Below are positions 30,285 through 37,574 of a DNA stretch of 64,000 nt, in pieces (position 1 is the first letter of the stretch; each line of letters opens with the position of its first letter). The DNA lies in contig NZ_FMZA01000006.1 in assembly GCF_900102685.1 (NCBI RefSeq), forward strand, positions 115,767 to 179,766. Reading direction: 5' to 3'. The translations under genes were made by a program, and so were the position numbers. Below the pieces are notes generated by a model. The model did not search any database, was not told the DNA's origin, and worked only from the letters and a program-made list of their open reading frames with translations. The stretch comes from Melghirimyces thermohalophilus. Its GTDB lineage: Bacteria; Bacillota; Bacilli; Thermoactinomycetales; DSM-45169.

Positions 30285-31388
30285 TCACTTCCAGATCTCC
30301 CGGGCCAGGTTTACCACATGGCTTAGTTTGGCCCACTGTTCTTCTTCCGTAAGCAGGTTGCCTTCTTCGGTGGAAGCAAAGCCGCACTGAGGACTTAAGT
30401 TCAACTGGTCTCCGTCGACAAAACGGGAGGCTTCGTCGATGCGCCGTTTGATATCATCGGGGTTTTCCAGCTCTCCGAATTTGGATGTGACCAGTCCCAG
30501 TACGATCTGCAGATCCCGCCGGTTGACAAAGCGAAGGGGCTCAAAGCCGCCGGCCCGGTCGCTGTCATATTCCAGGAAAAAGCGGTCCACATGGAGGCGT
30601 TGGAACAGGGTTTCCGCGACGGGTTCGTAACCGCCGGAAGCGATCCAGGTGGAGCGGAAGTTGCCCCGGCAAATGTGGATTGACAGCTCCAGGTCATCGG
30701 GACGATCCGTCACCGCTTCATTGATGGTGTTGGCATACCACGTGACTAGTTGCTCGGGGTCGTGCCCTTTTTCCTTCAATTGTTCCCGCTGTTCCCCAGA
30801 GCAGAGATAAGCCCAGGCGGTATCATCCAGCTGCAAATAACGGCAACCGGCGTCATAGAAGGCACGGATCGCTTTTTTGTAGGTTTGGGCCAAATCGTGG
30901 AAGAATTCTTCCGGATCGCTGTATGCCTCCTTGTCGATCTCTCCCCGAAAATGGAGCATACTCGGGCTGGGAATGGTCATCTTCGCCGTGTGGGAGCCGG
31001 CGATGTCATGCAAAAACTGAAAGTCTGATACCATCGGATGCTCGGTGAAATCCAGTCGATCTGTCACTTTGATGGCACGTGCCTTCGTCTGTTTCTGTTG
31101 AAATTGGATGCCGCCGCTCTCTTTCTCGTAACCTATGACCCCGTCCAGTTGTTCGAGGAAATCGAAGTGCCACCAGGCCCGGCGAAACTCGCCGTCGGTA
31201 ACAGCCTGGAGCCCGATTTCCTTTTGTTTTTCCACGACCCGGGTGATCTCTTCGTTTTCGATCGACCGCAACTCTCCCGGTGTGATCTCACCGTTTGCTT
31301 TTTGTAAGCGCGCCTTTTTGATGCGTTTCGGTCGCAATAAGCTGCCTACGTGATCGGCGCGAAGGAGGTGTCTGTTCTCAGATGCCAC
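30285..31388 (-). CDS. Cobalamin-independent methionine synthase family protein (YxjG/YxjH-like)
   Basis: A 367-residue protein corresponding to the C-terminal catalytic barrel of MetE. Segments seen: LLRADHVGSLLRPKRIKKAR, AVTDGEFRRAWWHFDFLEQLDG, YLQLDDTAWAYLC (substrate/metal region), ELSIHICRGNFRSTWIASGGYEPVAE (metal His and Cys) and NLSPQCGFASTEEGN (last Cys ligand). Single-barrel members such as YxjG use other methyl donors or acceptors than full MetE. The GTG start lies behind GAGGGAATTTAAA. In B. subtilis the relatives are under an S-box riboswitch; none is evident in the sequence just upstream here. Monocistronic with its own terminator. Confidence 0.85.
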   Translation of the reverse strand: MASENRHLLRADHVGSLLRPKRIKKARLQKANGEITPGELRSIENEEITRVVEKQKEIGLQAVTDGEFRRAWWHFDFLEQLDGVIGYEKESGGIQFQQKQTKARAIKVTDRLDFTEHPMVSDFQFLHDIAGSHTAKMTIPSPSMLHFRGEIDKEAYSDPEEFFHDLAQTYKKAIRAFYDAGCRYLQLDDTAWAYLCSGEQREQLKEKGHDPEQLVTWYANTINEAVTDRPDDLELSIHICRGNFRSTWIASGGYEPVAETLFQRLHVDRFFLEYDSDRAGGFEPLRFVNRRDLQIVLGLVTSKFGELENPDDIKRRIDEASRFVDGDQLNLSPQCGFASTEEGNLLTEEEQWAKLSHVVNLAREIWK

Positions 31389-31510
31389 TTTAAATTCCCT
31401 CTTTCTGTAAAAATTGGTACAGCGACTGCTTTCGACTGTGAGTGTAGCATTATTTACAGGTTTCCCAGATGGGTTGTTAAGCGTATGGAGGCTTTGCTAT
31501 ATATTAACGA

Positions 31511-31546
31511 AAAAAGAGGACCCACGTTTCAGATTGACGTGGGTCC
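31511..31546 (-). terminator. Terminator of the decayed iron-ADH gene
   Basis: GGACCCACGT/ACGTGGGTCC stem. The minus-strand tail TCTTTTTTC is T-rich; the plus-strand tail CTTTTG is weaker. Confidence 0.75.
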
Positions 31547-31554
31547 CTTTTGTT

Positions 31555-31915
31555 GGGAGATACAGCGACATGCGCAAAATCTCTAATACATCTTTCCGGT
31601 TCAGCTTCTTAAAACGGCCAAAGGGGCCGTTGGCCATGGCTCGGTCTGCAATCTGTTCCAGATGGCTGTCATCGATGTCGTAATCCGCCAGCGGTGGCGG
31701 CCGAGGTGAGAACGGTTCCGAAGGGGAGGGCGTCGGTCACTTCCCCTTTGTGGGTGATAATATTCCAGATGTCCGCCTCTGATGCGGCACCAGAATCGCT
31801 TTGGTGCAGTCGATCACGCTGCCGCCGCCGACGGCCAAAAGAAAATCGATTCCATCCCTGATGACAGATCTCGATTTGCTTATTATTTGCCGACAAAACC
31901 CTTGAGAAAAGGACT
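31555..31915 (-). pseudogene. Decayed iron-containing alcohol dehydrogenase, central and C-terminal fragment
   Basis: Minus-strand frames give, in order, DFLLAVGGGSVIDCTKAI (the NAD-binding GGGS motif, by frameshift correction), [28 protein letters not shown], then a large internal deletion, [22 protein letters not shown] and [16 protein letters not shown]. These are hallmarks of YugJ/YugK-type NADH-dependent butanol dehydrogenases. Iron ligands of the middle domain are gone. The N-terminal piece of what looks like the same gene is found at 36112-36212, on the same strand. Confidence 0.75.
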
Positions 31916-31951
31916 GGAGGTAGATGATGAAGTAAAAGCCCCGCCAAACGC

Positions 31952-31990
31952 AAAAAGCAGCCTGCCGATGGATGGTGGGCTGCTTTTTTT
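31952..31990. terminator. Bidirectional terminator beside the surface-protein gene
   Basis: AAAAAGCAGCC/GGCTGCTTTTT stem with flanking T and A runs. A similar AAGCAGCCC/GGGCTGCTT hairpin is at 36241-36265. Confidence 0.85.
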
Positions 31991-31999
31991 AGAGAGTTG

Positions 32000-33268
32000 T
32001 TACTGGAAGCGACGTCTATACCACAACATGAGGATCACACCCAGAAGGAGAATACCGACTCCGATCCAGAGGTAAAAGGGGTAGGATACGGAGGTATCCG
32101 GCAGAGTGCCGCCGTTGTTATTATCCTTTTCCGGGGGATCCGAAGGGTTGGAACCGTTGTTGTTCCCGTTATTGTTCCCGTTGTTGTTTCCGTCGTTGTT
32201 TCCGTCGTCATCCGATGGGTCGGCAGGGACGCAGGCGTCGTTTTGTTGCAGGGTGACCTTCTGTGTCTTGTGTTTCAGAAGGGAAGTCACCCCGTCCAGG
32301 GTTCCGCCGAAGGTGACGCGGATGGTATAGCTTCCGGGGGTCAGTTTCTTTTCAGGAATGGTATAGCTGTATTGGGCTCCGCTGGGGGCCCCGGAATAAT
32401 GCTTTCCTTTTATTCCGTTGTCGCCTTCATACTGAATGGTCCAGCCGCCGCGGGCGGTTTGGACTCCGTCCAGACGGGTGTCGATTTTCAGCCCTTTGTC
32501 CACGCAGGCGGTGTTGAATGCGACAACGGGATCGACGAAGGTTTGGCTGCCTCTTAATTTCACTCTCTTGCCGTCGACCATCCCTTTGAAGTGAACGGAA
32601 GCCGTGTATGATTTGCCGGGCTCGGGATCATCGATTCGGAGTTTGGCCTTGCGCATGGTTCCTTTGACGTTCTTTATGATTTTCTCCTTGCCGTCCACCC
32701 GGAAGGTCCAGGTTCCCTGCGTCTTTTCCCCTTCCGGAATCGAGCTCGTTACGACAACGACTCCCCCATCCTTGAGCCGGGGGCCAACGAACAATTTCCC
32801 CTGTTCTTCTTTTTTCGGTACCTTAAAATCGTAGGTTTGGGTTTGGGTTACTTCCACATTCCCGCTGGAGACGTGGAATTCACCGACGAAGTTGACGGTG
32901 ACCTGATGATGGCCGGGAGAGACCCCTTCGAAGAAGCCTTCCGCTTCGATCGTGCTGATCGAATGGACTTTCGCATGGGTCTCACCATCCAGAATGAATT
33001 CAAACACGCCCTTGTCAAACTCCGTCGGCTTGACATCGGCGATTTGCGTGTGGAAGGTGACGTTCCGTGCTTCGTCAATGGACCACTCCGTATGAAATTC
33101 GGGGCTGTATCCGGAGTCATCATCATCTTTCGACGAAACCGTGGCAGAGCCCCCATCGCCGGGTACGGGATCCGTTACCGCCGATTGGTTGGCTGCCACT
33201 CCGGCGGGAATCAGGGTCACCGTCAGCATAACAGCCATCATCAAAGAAAAGACTTTACGCCAAAACAT
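32000..33268 (-). CDS. Cell-wall-anchored surface protein with LPDTS sorting signal
   Basis: A 422-residue exported protein: signal peptide (about residues 1-26, VFSLMMAVMLTVTLIPAGVAA), several beta-rich repeats of about 90 residues (for example GKLFVGPRLKDGGVVVVTSS, KGLKIDTRLDGVQTARGGW), an Asn/Gly-rich linker, and a C-terminal sorting signal. That signal is LPDTS followed by a hydrophobic helix and WYRRRFQ. LPDTS departs from LPxTG at the last position and resembles motifs used by class D sortases of spore formers. No sortase gene is in the window. The start follows AAGGGAGGAAAAAAAG. Function is unknown. It lies inside the segment flanked by the two pieces of a broken alcohol dehydrogenase. 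Confidence 0.82.
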   Translation of the reverse strand: MFWRKVFSLMMAVMLTVTLIPAGVAANQSAVTDPVPGDGGSATVSSKDDDDSGYSPEFHTEWSIDEARNVTFHTQIADVKPTEFDKGVFEFILDGETHAKVHSISTIEAEGFFEGVSPGHHQVTVNFVGEFHVSSGNVEVTQTQTYDFKVPKKEEQGKLFVGPRLKDGGVVVVTSSIPEGEKTQGTWTFRVDGKEKIIKNVKGTMRKAKLRIDDPEPGKSYTASVHFKGMVDGKRVKLRGSQTFVDPVVAFNTACVDKGLKIDTRLDGVQTARGGWTIQYEGDNGIKGKHYSGAPSGAQYSYTIPEKKLTPGSYTIRVTFGGTLDGVTSLLKHKTQKVTLQQNDACVPADPSDDDGNNDGNNNGNNNGNNNGSNPSDPPEKDNNNGGTLPDTSVSYPFYLWIGVGILLLGVILMLWYRRRFQ

Positions 33269-33339
33269 CTTTTTTTCCTCCCTTATTCATTTACTCTAGA
33301 ACATTATTCGTACTGTACTTCAAATTTGGGTCAACAAAC

Positions 33340-33370
33340 GAAGCCCGGTCGTTAAACGCGACCGGGCTTC
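33340..33370. terminator. GC-rich inverted repeat upstream of the surface-protein gene
   Basis: GAAGCCCGGTCG/CGACCGGGCTTC stem with a short loop. The minus-strand tail (GTTTGTTG) is somewhat T-rich, so it may terminate transcription entering from the right. Confidence 0.6.
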
Positions 33371-33481
33371 ACTCCGTCCTTGTTCTTGTACGGTCAACAC
33401 TTGGCTTTTCTACTCACATGATAATCTAAGTCAAACGTCCACATAACGGCGAGGGGGATAACGTCATGGGTTGGTAATCAC

Positions 33482-33646
33482 GGAGGTGGGGAAAATCATC
33501 AGTCGGCGAACCTCCAAACTGTCCTCGATTATCTGTTGCAGATCCGTCCGCTGGAGACGTATTACGCGTGGATCATCCTGGCCCGGGGAGAGGTTTCGAT
33601 GGGCAATGTATTTGACCTGTATGAACAGGAGAACCCGTTCTCATAA
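33482..33646 (+). pseudogene. C-terminal remnant of an unidentified protein
   Basis: An open stretch without a start codon reads GGGENHQSANLQTVLDYLLQ..., then PLETYYAWIILARGEVSMGN and ends ENPFS with a stop. The composition is clearly protein-like. The upstream part is missing. Family not recognised; a flavodoxin-like reductase tail is one possibility. Confidence 0.4.
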
Positions 33647-33702
33647 AGGAATTAGCCACCTGCTTTCACGTTTAACGTAAGGCTATCCGCATCAGAATAC
33701 AT

Positions 33703-34549
33703 TCACTTTTGTTCCCTATTCAGCACGTCCCTTAAGACCGAAGCCCACTTCTCGGGCATATCCATGAATGATCCATGATGACCAGGGAAGGTTACAATGT
33801 CACAACCTATCCTTTCTGCCAAGATACCTGCCGCCCGTGCCAACCAAGTTTTATGTTTTAAAGCCCATTCCCCCACCCCGATAAACATGCTTACGTCATT
33901 TTCCTTCATTCTGTCGGTGTCCGGCAGATAATTTGTTACAGGAAGAAGTTCATTTTAGACGGGGCTGATCCGGTTGTATACGCTGGTTTTTTGCATACGC
34001 TTCTGCCTGTTTCTGTGCCTTTGCCAACTGCCTCACAGGAACATTGATTCCTATAACAAACCGTAATGCTGCGATGTAAGGGCCACCTATCCCGTATCCA
34101 GTCTTATAAACACTTGCAAAAAATCGCTTCCATTTTTTAGATTTAGGAAGAATGCCGGGAATAGGTGGTTCGTGTGGGATAACCACTCGACAAGCGTGTG
34201 GCTGTGTTTTTGCCATGTCCAGTGCTATGTTTGCACCACTACTGTTACCAAGGACATATGCCGAAGTTTCACCTGCCGCTTTGATGACTGCTACAGCATC
34301 ACGGCTCTGTTGGCTAATCTCGAAATTTTGTGGATGGTTCATAGTACTTCGTGCATTTGAACGGCGGTCATATGTCATTACCTTAAATTCGTCACTGAGA
34401 ATGTCTGCCAGTTGCATAAAATGATCAGCATCACCACCACCAGGTGAAATCAATAGTAATGGATCTCCCTGCCCACGCACCTCGAAGTATAGCGTGTCAC
34501 CCTCATTCGTAATATGACCGATCTGAACATTGGTCTTGTAAATAGACAT
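33703..34549 (-). pseudogene. Alpha/beta-hydrolase interrupted by one frameshift
   Basis: Residues 1-199 read as an alpha/beta-hydrolase: GDTLYFEVRGQGDPLLLISPGGGDADHFMQLA (oxyanion loop), VMTYDRRSNARS, the nucleophile elbow VLGNSSGANIALDMAK and a lid region. The frame then stops at 33950 after RIQPDQPRLK. In the next frame the protein continues LLPVTNYLPDTDRMKENDVSMFIGVGEWALKHK..., then CDIVTFPGHHGSFMDMPEKW, which holds the catalytic His. One base lost or gained in the AAAA run near 33951-33956 explains the break. It could be a true mutation or a sequence error. Confidence 0.75.
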
Positions 34550-34649
34550 ATCCGTTTCCCCTTAATTCTTTAAATTATCATGTTGGCTAATCTCGATGAA
34601 GTTTGTTGTCCTGTATATCTATGCGAGGCTTTTATCGATTTCCGCATAC

Positions 34650-34655
34650 TATAAT
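34650..34655 (+). promoter_or_regulatory. -10 element before the amidase leader
   Basis: A perfect TATAAT. The -35 region, 17 bases upstream (GGCTTT), is poor, which suggests an activator or a weak promoter. The transcript would start near 34660, at the beginning of the structured leader. Confidence 0.5.
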
Positions 34656-34657
34656 AA

Positions 34658-34730
34658 GGGTGAGGGACACACCCGAGATGGCGCAACCTTCATCAGCAAA
34701 GGCTGCGGTCCATACGACTCACAAAGGGGG
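34658..34730 (+). promoter_or_regulatory. Structured leader, possible riboswitch, upstream of the acetamidase/formamidase
   Basis: Nested stems can be drawn: GTGAG (34660-34664) with CTCAC (34718-34722), GGAC (34665-34668) with GTCC (34708-34711), and CGCA.CCTT (34682-34690) with AAGG.TGCG (34699-34707). An asymmetric loop ACACCCGAGATGG is left on one side and ATACGA on the other. The last strand of the outer stem directly abuts the AAAGGGGG ribosome site (34723-34730), an arrangement suited to translational control. GGGAC...CAACC...GGTCC loosely recalls S-box cores, but no known class fits fully. Confidence 0.4.
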
Positions 34731-34738
34731 AGAGTGGG

Positions 34739-36043
34739 ATGGAGGAAAACCAATCGTGTGAGACTGTCTATGTCAATACGTTTACAAACGGTGTACTGGA
34801 TCCAGCACAACCGATGCTCGGTCCTGTTCGCGATGGGGGCCATATTGTCGCGAACACGACTCCCGGATGTTGGGGGCCGATGATCACACCCAGTTTGCAC
34901 GGTGGCCACGAAGTGACCCAACCGGTTTACGTAGAAGGAGCGAAGGTGGGCGACGCCATCGCCATCCGCATTAAATCGATCCGTCCGACATCACGAGTCA
35001 CATCATCCGGCAACGATAAAACGATAGAAGGGCGGTTTCTGGGAGACCCGTTCGTCGCAGCGAAATGCCCGGAATGCGGCACATCCCATCCGGAGACGCG
35101 AATCGAGGGGATCGGGCAAGAGGCGATCCGGTGCATAGAGTGTGGTGCCGACGTGACACCGTTTACTTTTACGAACGGTTACACGATGGCTTTCGACAGT
35201 ACCGGGGAGATCGGTGTTACTTTGAATAAAGAAGCGACTGAGAAGGTGGCGCACGACGGACGGAACTATATGGCGATCCCTGAACACTCGGTGCAAAACC
35301 CGATCGTCACGTTTGCCCCATACGATATTGTCGGTGCTGTCGCCAGAATGAGGGCCTTCTTGGGACAGTTAGGGACGACTCCGTCCCGTCCTTTTCCTGA
35401 CTCGCACAACGCCGGTGATTTCGGCTCATTTTTGGTCGATGCACCGCATGAGTATGCGCTGACGAAGGAGCAATTGAAAGACCGGACAGACGGCCATATT
35501 GATGTGAACCGCGTTCGCGAAGGTGCTATTTTGATTTGCCCGGTAAAGGTTCCTGGAGGTGGTGTGTACCTGGGGGACATGCACGCCATGCAGGGGGACG
35601 GTGAAATCGCCGGACACACGACCGATGTGTCAGGGATCGTAACGCTGCAAGTACATGTGATTAAAGGTCTCAATACGGACGGTCCGATTTTGTTGCCTGT
35701 TGAGGAAGATCTTCCTTACCTCGCCAAACCGATTACGGAAAAAGAAAAGGCTAAAGCGCTAAAGCTTGCCCGGCAGTGGGGTATGGAGAAATTAGAGGAG
35801 ACACTCCCTGTTTCTTTTATCGGCACAGGTGCCAACTTGAACGAAGCGACAGACAACGGGCTGCAGCGTGCCGCCGACATATTGGGCATGACTGTACCCG
35901 AAGTGATGAATAGAGCAACCGTAACAGGTTCCATTGAAATCGGACGCCACCCGGGTGTCGTCACCGTTACCTTTTTAGCACCTGTCGAGCGATTGGAGAC
36001 AATCGGGATCGCCTCGTTCGTCCGCGAACAATACGCCATTTAG
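34739..36043 (+). CDS. Acetamidase/formamidase family protein
   Basis: A 434-residue FmdA/AmdA-family amidase that hydrolyses small amides such as formamide to the acid and ammonia. Family blocks are seen: DGGHIVANTTPGCWGPMITPSLHGGHEVTQPVYVEGAKVGDAIAI, the DSHNAGDFGSFLVDAP stretch, GGGVYLGDMHAMQGDGEIAGHTTDVSG and GANLNEATDNGLQRA. An insertion with two CxxC pairs (CPECG near residue 104 and CIECG near 125) looks like a small zinc ribbon. The start is ATG 34739 after AAAGGGGGAGAGTGGG. A terminator follows and a structured leader precedes it. It sits in the patch between two alcohol-dehydrogenase fragments, so lateral gain is possible. Confidence 0.87.
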   Translation: MEENQSCETVYVNTFTNGVLDPAQPMLGPVRDGGHIVANTTPGCWGPMITPSLHGGHEVTQPVYVEGAKVGDAIAIRIKSIRPTSRVTSSGNDKTIEGRFLGDPFVAAKCPECGTSHPETRIEGIGQEAIRCIECGADVTPFTFTNGYTMAFDSTGEIGVTLNKEATEKVAHDGRNYMAIPEHSVQNPIVTFAPYDIVGAVARMRAFLGQLGTTPSRPFPDSHNAGDFGSFLVDAPHEYALTKEQLKDRTDGHIDVNRVREGAILICPVKVPGGGVYLGDMHAMQGDGEIAGHTTDVSGIVTLQVHVIKGLNTDGPILLPVEEDLPYLAKPITEKEKAKALKLARQWGMEKLEETLPVSFIGTGANLNEATDNGLQRAADILGMTVPEVMNRATVTGSIEIGRHPGVVTVTFLAPVERLETIGIASFVREQYAI

Positions 36044-36060
36044 TGATAATAAAGCAAATG

Positions 36061-36096
36061 AACGCCCTGTGGTCTAAAGCCGCAGGGCGTTTTTTC
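36061..36096 (+). terminator. Terminator of the amidase gene
   Basis: AACGCCCTGTGG/CCGCAGGGCGTT stem followed by TTTTTT. Confidence 0.9.
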
Positions 36097-36111
36097 CGCT
36101 GGCGTTGCAGC

Positions 36112-36212
36112 GGCGTCCGCACTTGAATGGCGGTCACTTGGTCATCGATGCCGTTTTTCTTGAGGCTGCCTCCGCCGTAGACGAGCAGCACCTCCTTCCC
36201 GAAAACACACTA
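36112..36212 (-). pseudogene. N-terminal fragment of an iron-containing alcohol dehydrogenase
   Basis: On the minus strand, FGKEVLLVYGGGSLKKNGIDDQVTAI follows a frame containing an in-frame stop (MEY region). This matches residues about 25-55 of YugJ/YugK-type dehydrogenases. It lacks everything after, and the sequence ends next to the amidase terminator. With the fragment at 31555-31915 it makes up most of one gene, same strand and right order, split by about 4.2 kb. Confidence 0.62.
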
Positions 36213-36240
36213 TTCCATCTCGGCAGGAATCAGAGAAGCA

Positions 36241-36270
36241 AAGCAGCCCGCAGACAGGGCTGCTTTTTGT
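36241..36270 (+). terminator. Terminator-like hairpin
   Basis: AAGCAGCCC/GGGCTGCTT stem followed by TTTTG. Its arms nearly match those of the hairpin at 31952-31988. Confidence 0.7.
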
Positions 36271-36800
36271 GTGGACTTGTGAAAAACGCTTTACTGACGA
36301 AGGCGCCACCATCTGCCACCGAGGTATCCGTTATTTCAGCTGGTTTCTTCCGTTTGGGGGCTACGTTCTGATGGGATGGCCTTCACCCCGATGGATCTCA
36401 GGCGTATATGACGAATACTCCAAACTCGTTTTCATCAATACAACCAACCATTTGATCGTCGTAGGGCCATCCTTGGAGACTATCCCATGTGAGTCGCTAT
36501 CACTCCCTGCAGCTTTGTCCCTCTCCATGCTTCCGGAAATAAAGGGGTCGACGAGGTGCTAAGGGGCGGGACTGCCAGGATACAAGGGTCAACGGGTCTC
36601 GATCCTGTCGCATGGAAGGTGAGGGTGGCGATTATCAAGCGTATTTCTCAGGTTTGACTAGGCCAAATCGGATGATCATGGACGTCCTTATTTTTCCCGG
36701 CACGCGGTGAGCTGGTTTTTTAGTATGCCATCCCGTTCCCTCTCTATTAAGGCTTGGACGAATAAGCGCTGCCCGAAGTCATACAATTACAAATATACAG
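36271..36800. other. Decayed intergenic stretch before the yhf-type operon
   Basis: No intact gene. One plus-strand frame around 36325-36470 reads protein-like (ISWFLPFGGYVLMGWPS... in shifted frames, then YSKLVFINTTNHLIVVGPS), which may be a piece of a small membrane or PH-like protein. No start or ribosome site supports it. No promoter of clear quality was found for the operon starting at 36821. Confidence 0.35.
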
Positions 36801-36820
36801 GTTGTTGGAGGTGAGGGTGT

Positions 36821-37237
36821 GTGGTTCAGCAGACGAAGAGACGGATGGAGCGGTTGGTTCAGAGTGGGGTGGTGGACTCGGAGGCGGCAGAACTGACAGT
36901 GGAGGCGATCGAGCGTTTCCCGGATCCGTTGACCGAATCAGCCGCGTCGATGGTGGAGCAGATGACGACCCATCTGGTGATGGCCCTCACTCGGGTGTTT
37001 CGAGGGGAGGCGTTGACCGAACCCCACCTGAGTGAAGCGATGAGGGCAGAAGTCGCCTCCTCGCCCCATCGGGAAGAAGCCCGACGGCAGGTGGCGTGGC
37101 TGAATCGCCGTTGTGGGCGGGCTCTCCCGCAATCGGAACAGGACTTTTTATATCTCTACTATGTTCTGTTGCTGCAGGAAACACGCGGGAAAAGGAGGGG
37201 TAGCGATGAAAATCGTGATCGGCGGACAGGTGGATAA
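36821..37237 (+). CDS. yhfY: Stand-alone PRD-domain protein (YhfY-like)
   Basis: A 138-residue protein consisting essentially of one PTS-regulation domain: ERLVQSGVVDSEAAELTVEAIERF, MVEQMTTHLVMALTRVFRGEAL (with the conserved His), then SEQDFLYLYYVLLLQET. There is no DNA-binding or EII domain, so it may respond to HPr/EI phosphorylation by protein-protein contact. The GTG start lies behind GGAGGTGAGGGTGT. The 3' end overlaps the next gene by 32 bases. In E. coli the equivalent yhfY belongs to the yhf cluster. It is first of seven genes here. Confidence 0.75.
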   Translation: MVQQTKRRMERLVQSGVVDSEAAELTVEAIERFPDPLTESAASMVEQMTTHLVMALTRVFRGEALTEPHLSEAMRAEVASSPHREEARRQVAWLNRRCGRALPQSEQDFLYLYYVLLLQETRGKRRGSDENRDRRTGG

Positions 37238-37571
37238 GCAGGAGGTGGAGCGGTTGGTGCGGATGCATAGCGGCGGGCGGGTGACGACGGAAGTGATGAG
37301 TGATTTGGATGCGGCTGTCGCTTTAAAAAACGGGGAGGCGGACTATTACCTGGGGGCGTGTCATACGGGAGGCGGGGGCGCTCTGGCCATGGCGATGGCG
37401 GTGCTGGGCGCATGGAGGTGCGAGACGGTATCAATGCCGGGGAAAAAGCCGGATGCCCAACGGATTGTGAAAGCGATGGAGTCTGGGAAAAAAGCCTTCG
37501 GTTTTACTGCCGATCACAAAGAGGCCGCTGTGGGGTCCATTATGGATGCCCTGGTGGGAAAAGGGAGATAA
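37206..37571 (+). CDS. yhfU: DUF2620 glycine-rich SFCGS family protein (YhfU-like)
   Basis: A 121-residue protein with a small alpha/beta fold: KIVIGGQVDKQEVERLVRMH, then DADYYLGACHTGGGGALAMAMAVLG-type glycine-rich loop (here EADYYLGACHTGGGGAL) and KAFGFTADHKEAAVGSIMDAL. That loop is the family hallmark. The true start is ATG 37206, with AAAAGGAGGGGTAGCG upstream, inside the end of the PRD gene. It is followed after three bases by yhfT. No biochemical role is known. By context it may work as a soluble partner of the YhfT membrane protein. Confidence 0.85.
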   Translation: MKIVIGGQVDKQEVERLVRMHSGGRVTTEVMSDLDAAVALKNGEADYYLGACHTGGGGALAMAMAVLGAWRCETVSMPGKKPDAQRIVKAMESGKKAFGFTADHKEAAVGSIMDALVGKGR

Positions 37572-37574
37572 CCG

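Noticed and set aside
31389..31510. S-box (SAM) riboswitch in front of the MetE-like gene
   Set aside because: Relatives in B. subtilis have one, but the sequence upstream shows neither the conserved core nor a matching terminator.
34658..34738. Assignment of the amidase leader to the SAM-I riboswitch class
   Set aside because: Only fragments (GGGAC, CAACC, GGTCC) resemble the S-box core. The kink-turn and other conserved elements could not be identified, so it was kept as an unclassified candidate.
36325..36560. Open frame resembling a small PH-like or membrane protein
   Set aside because: Frame has to be shifted to read as protein, no start or ribosome site; treated as decayed sequence.
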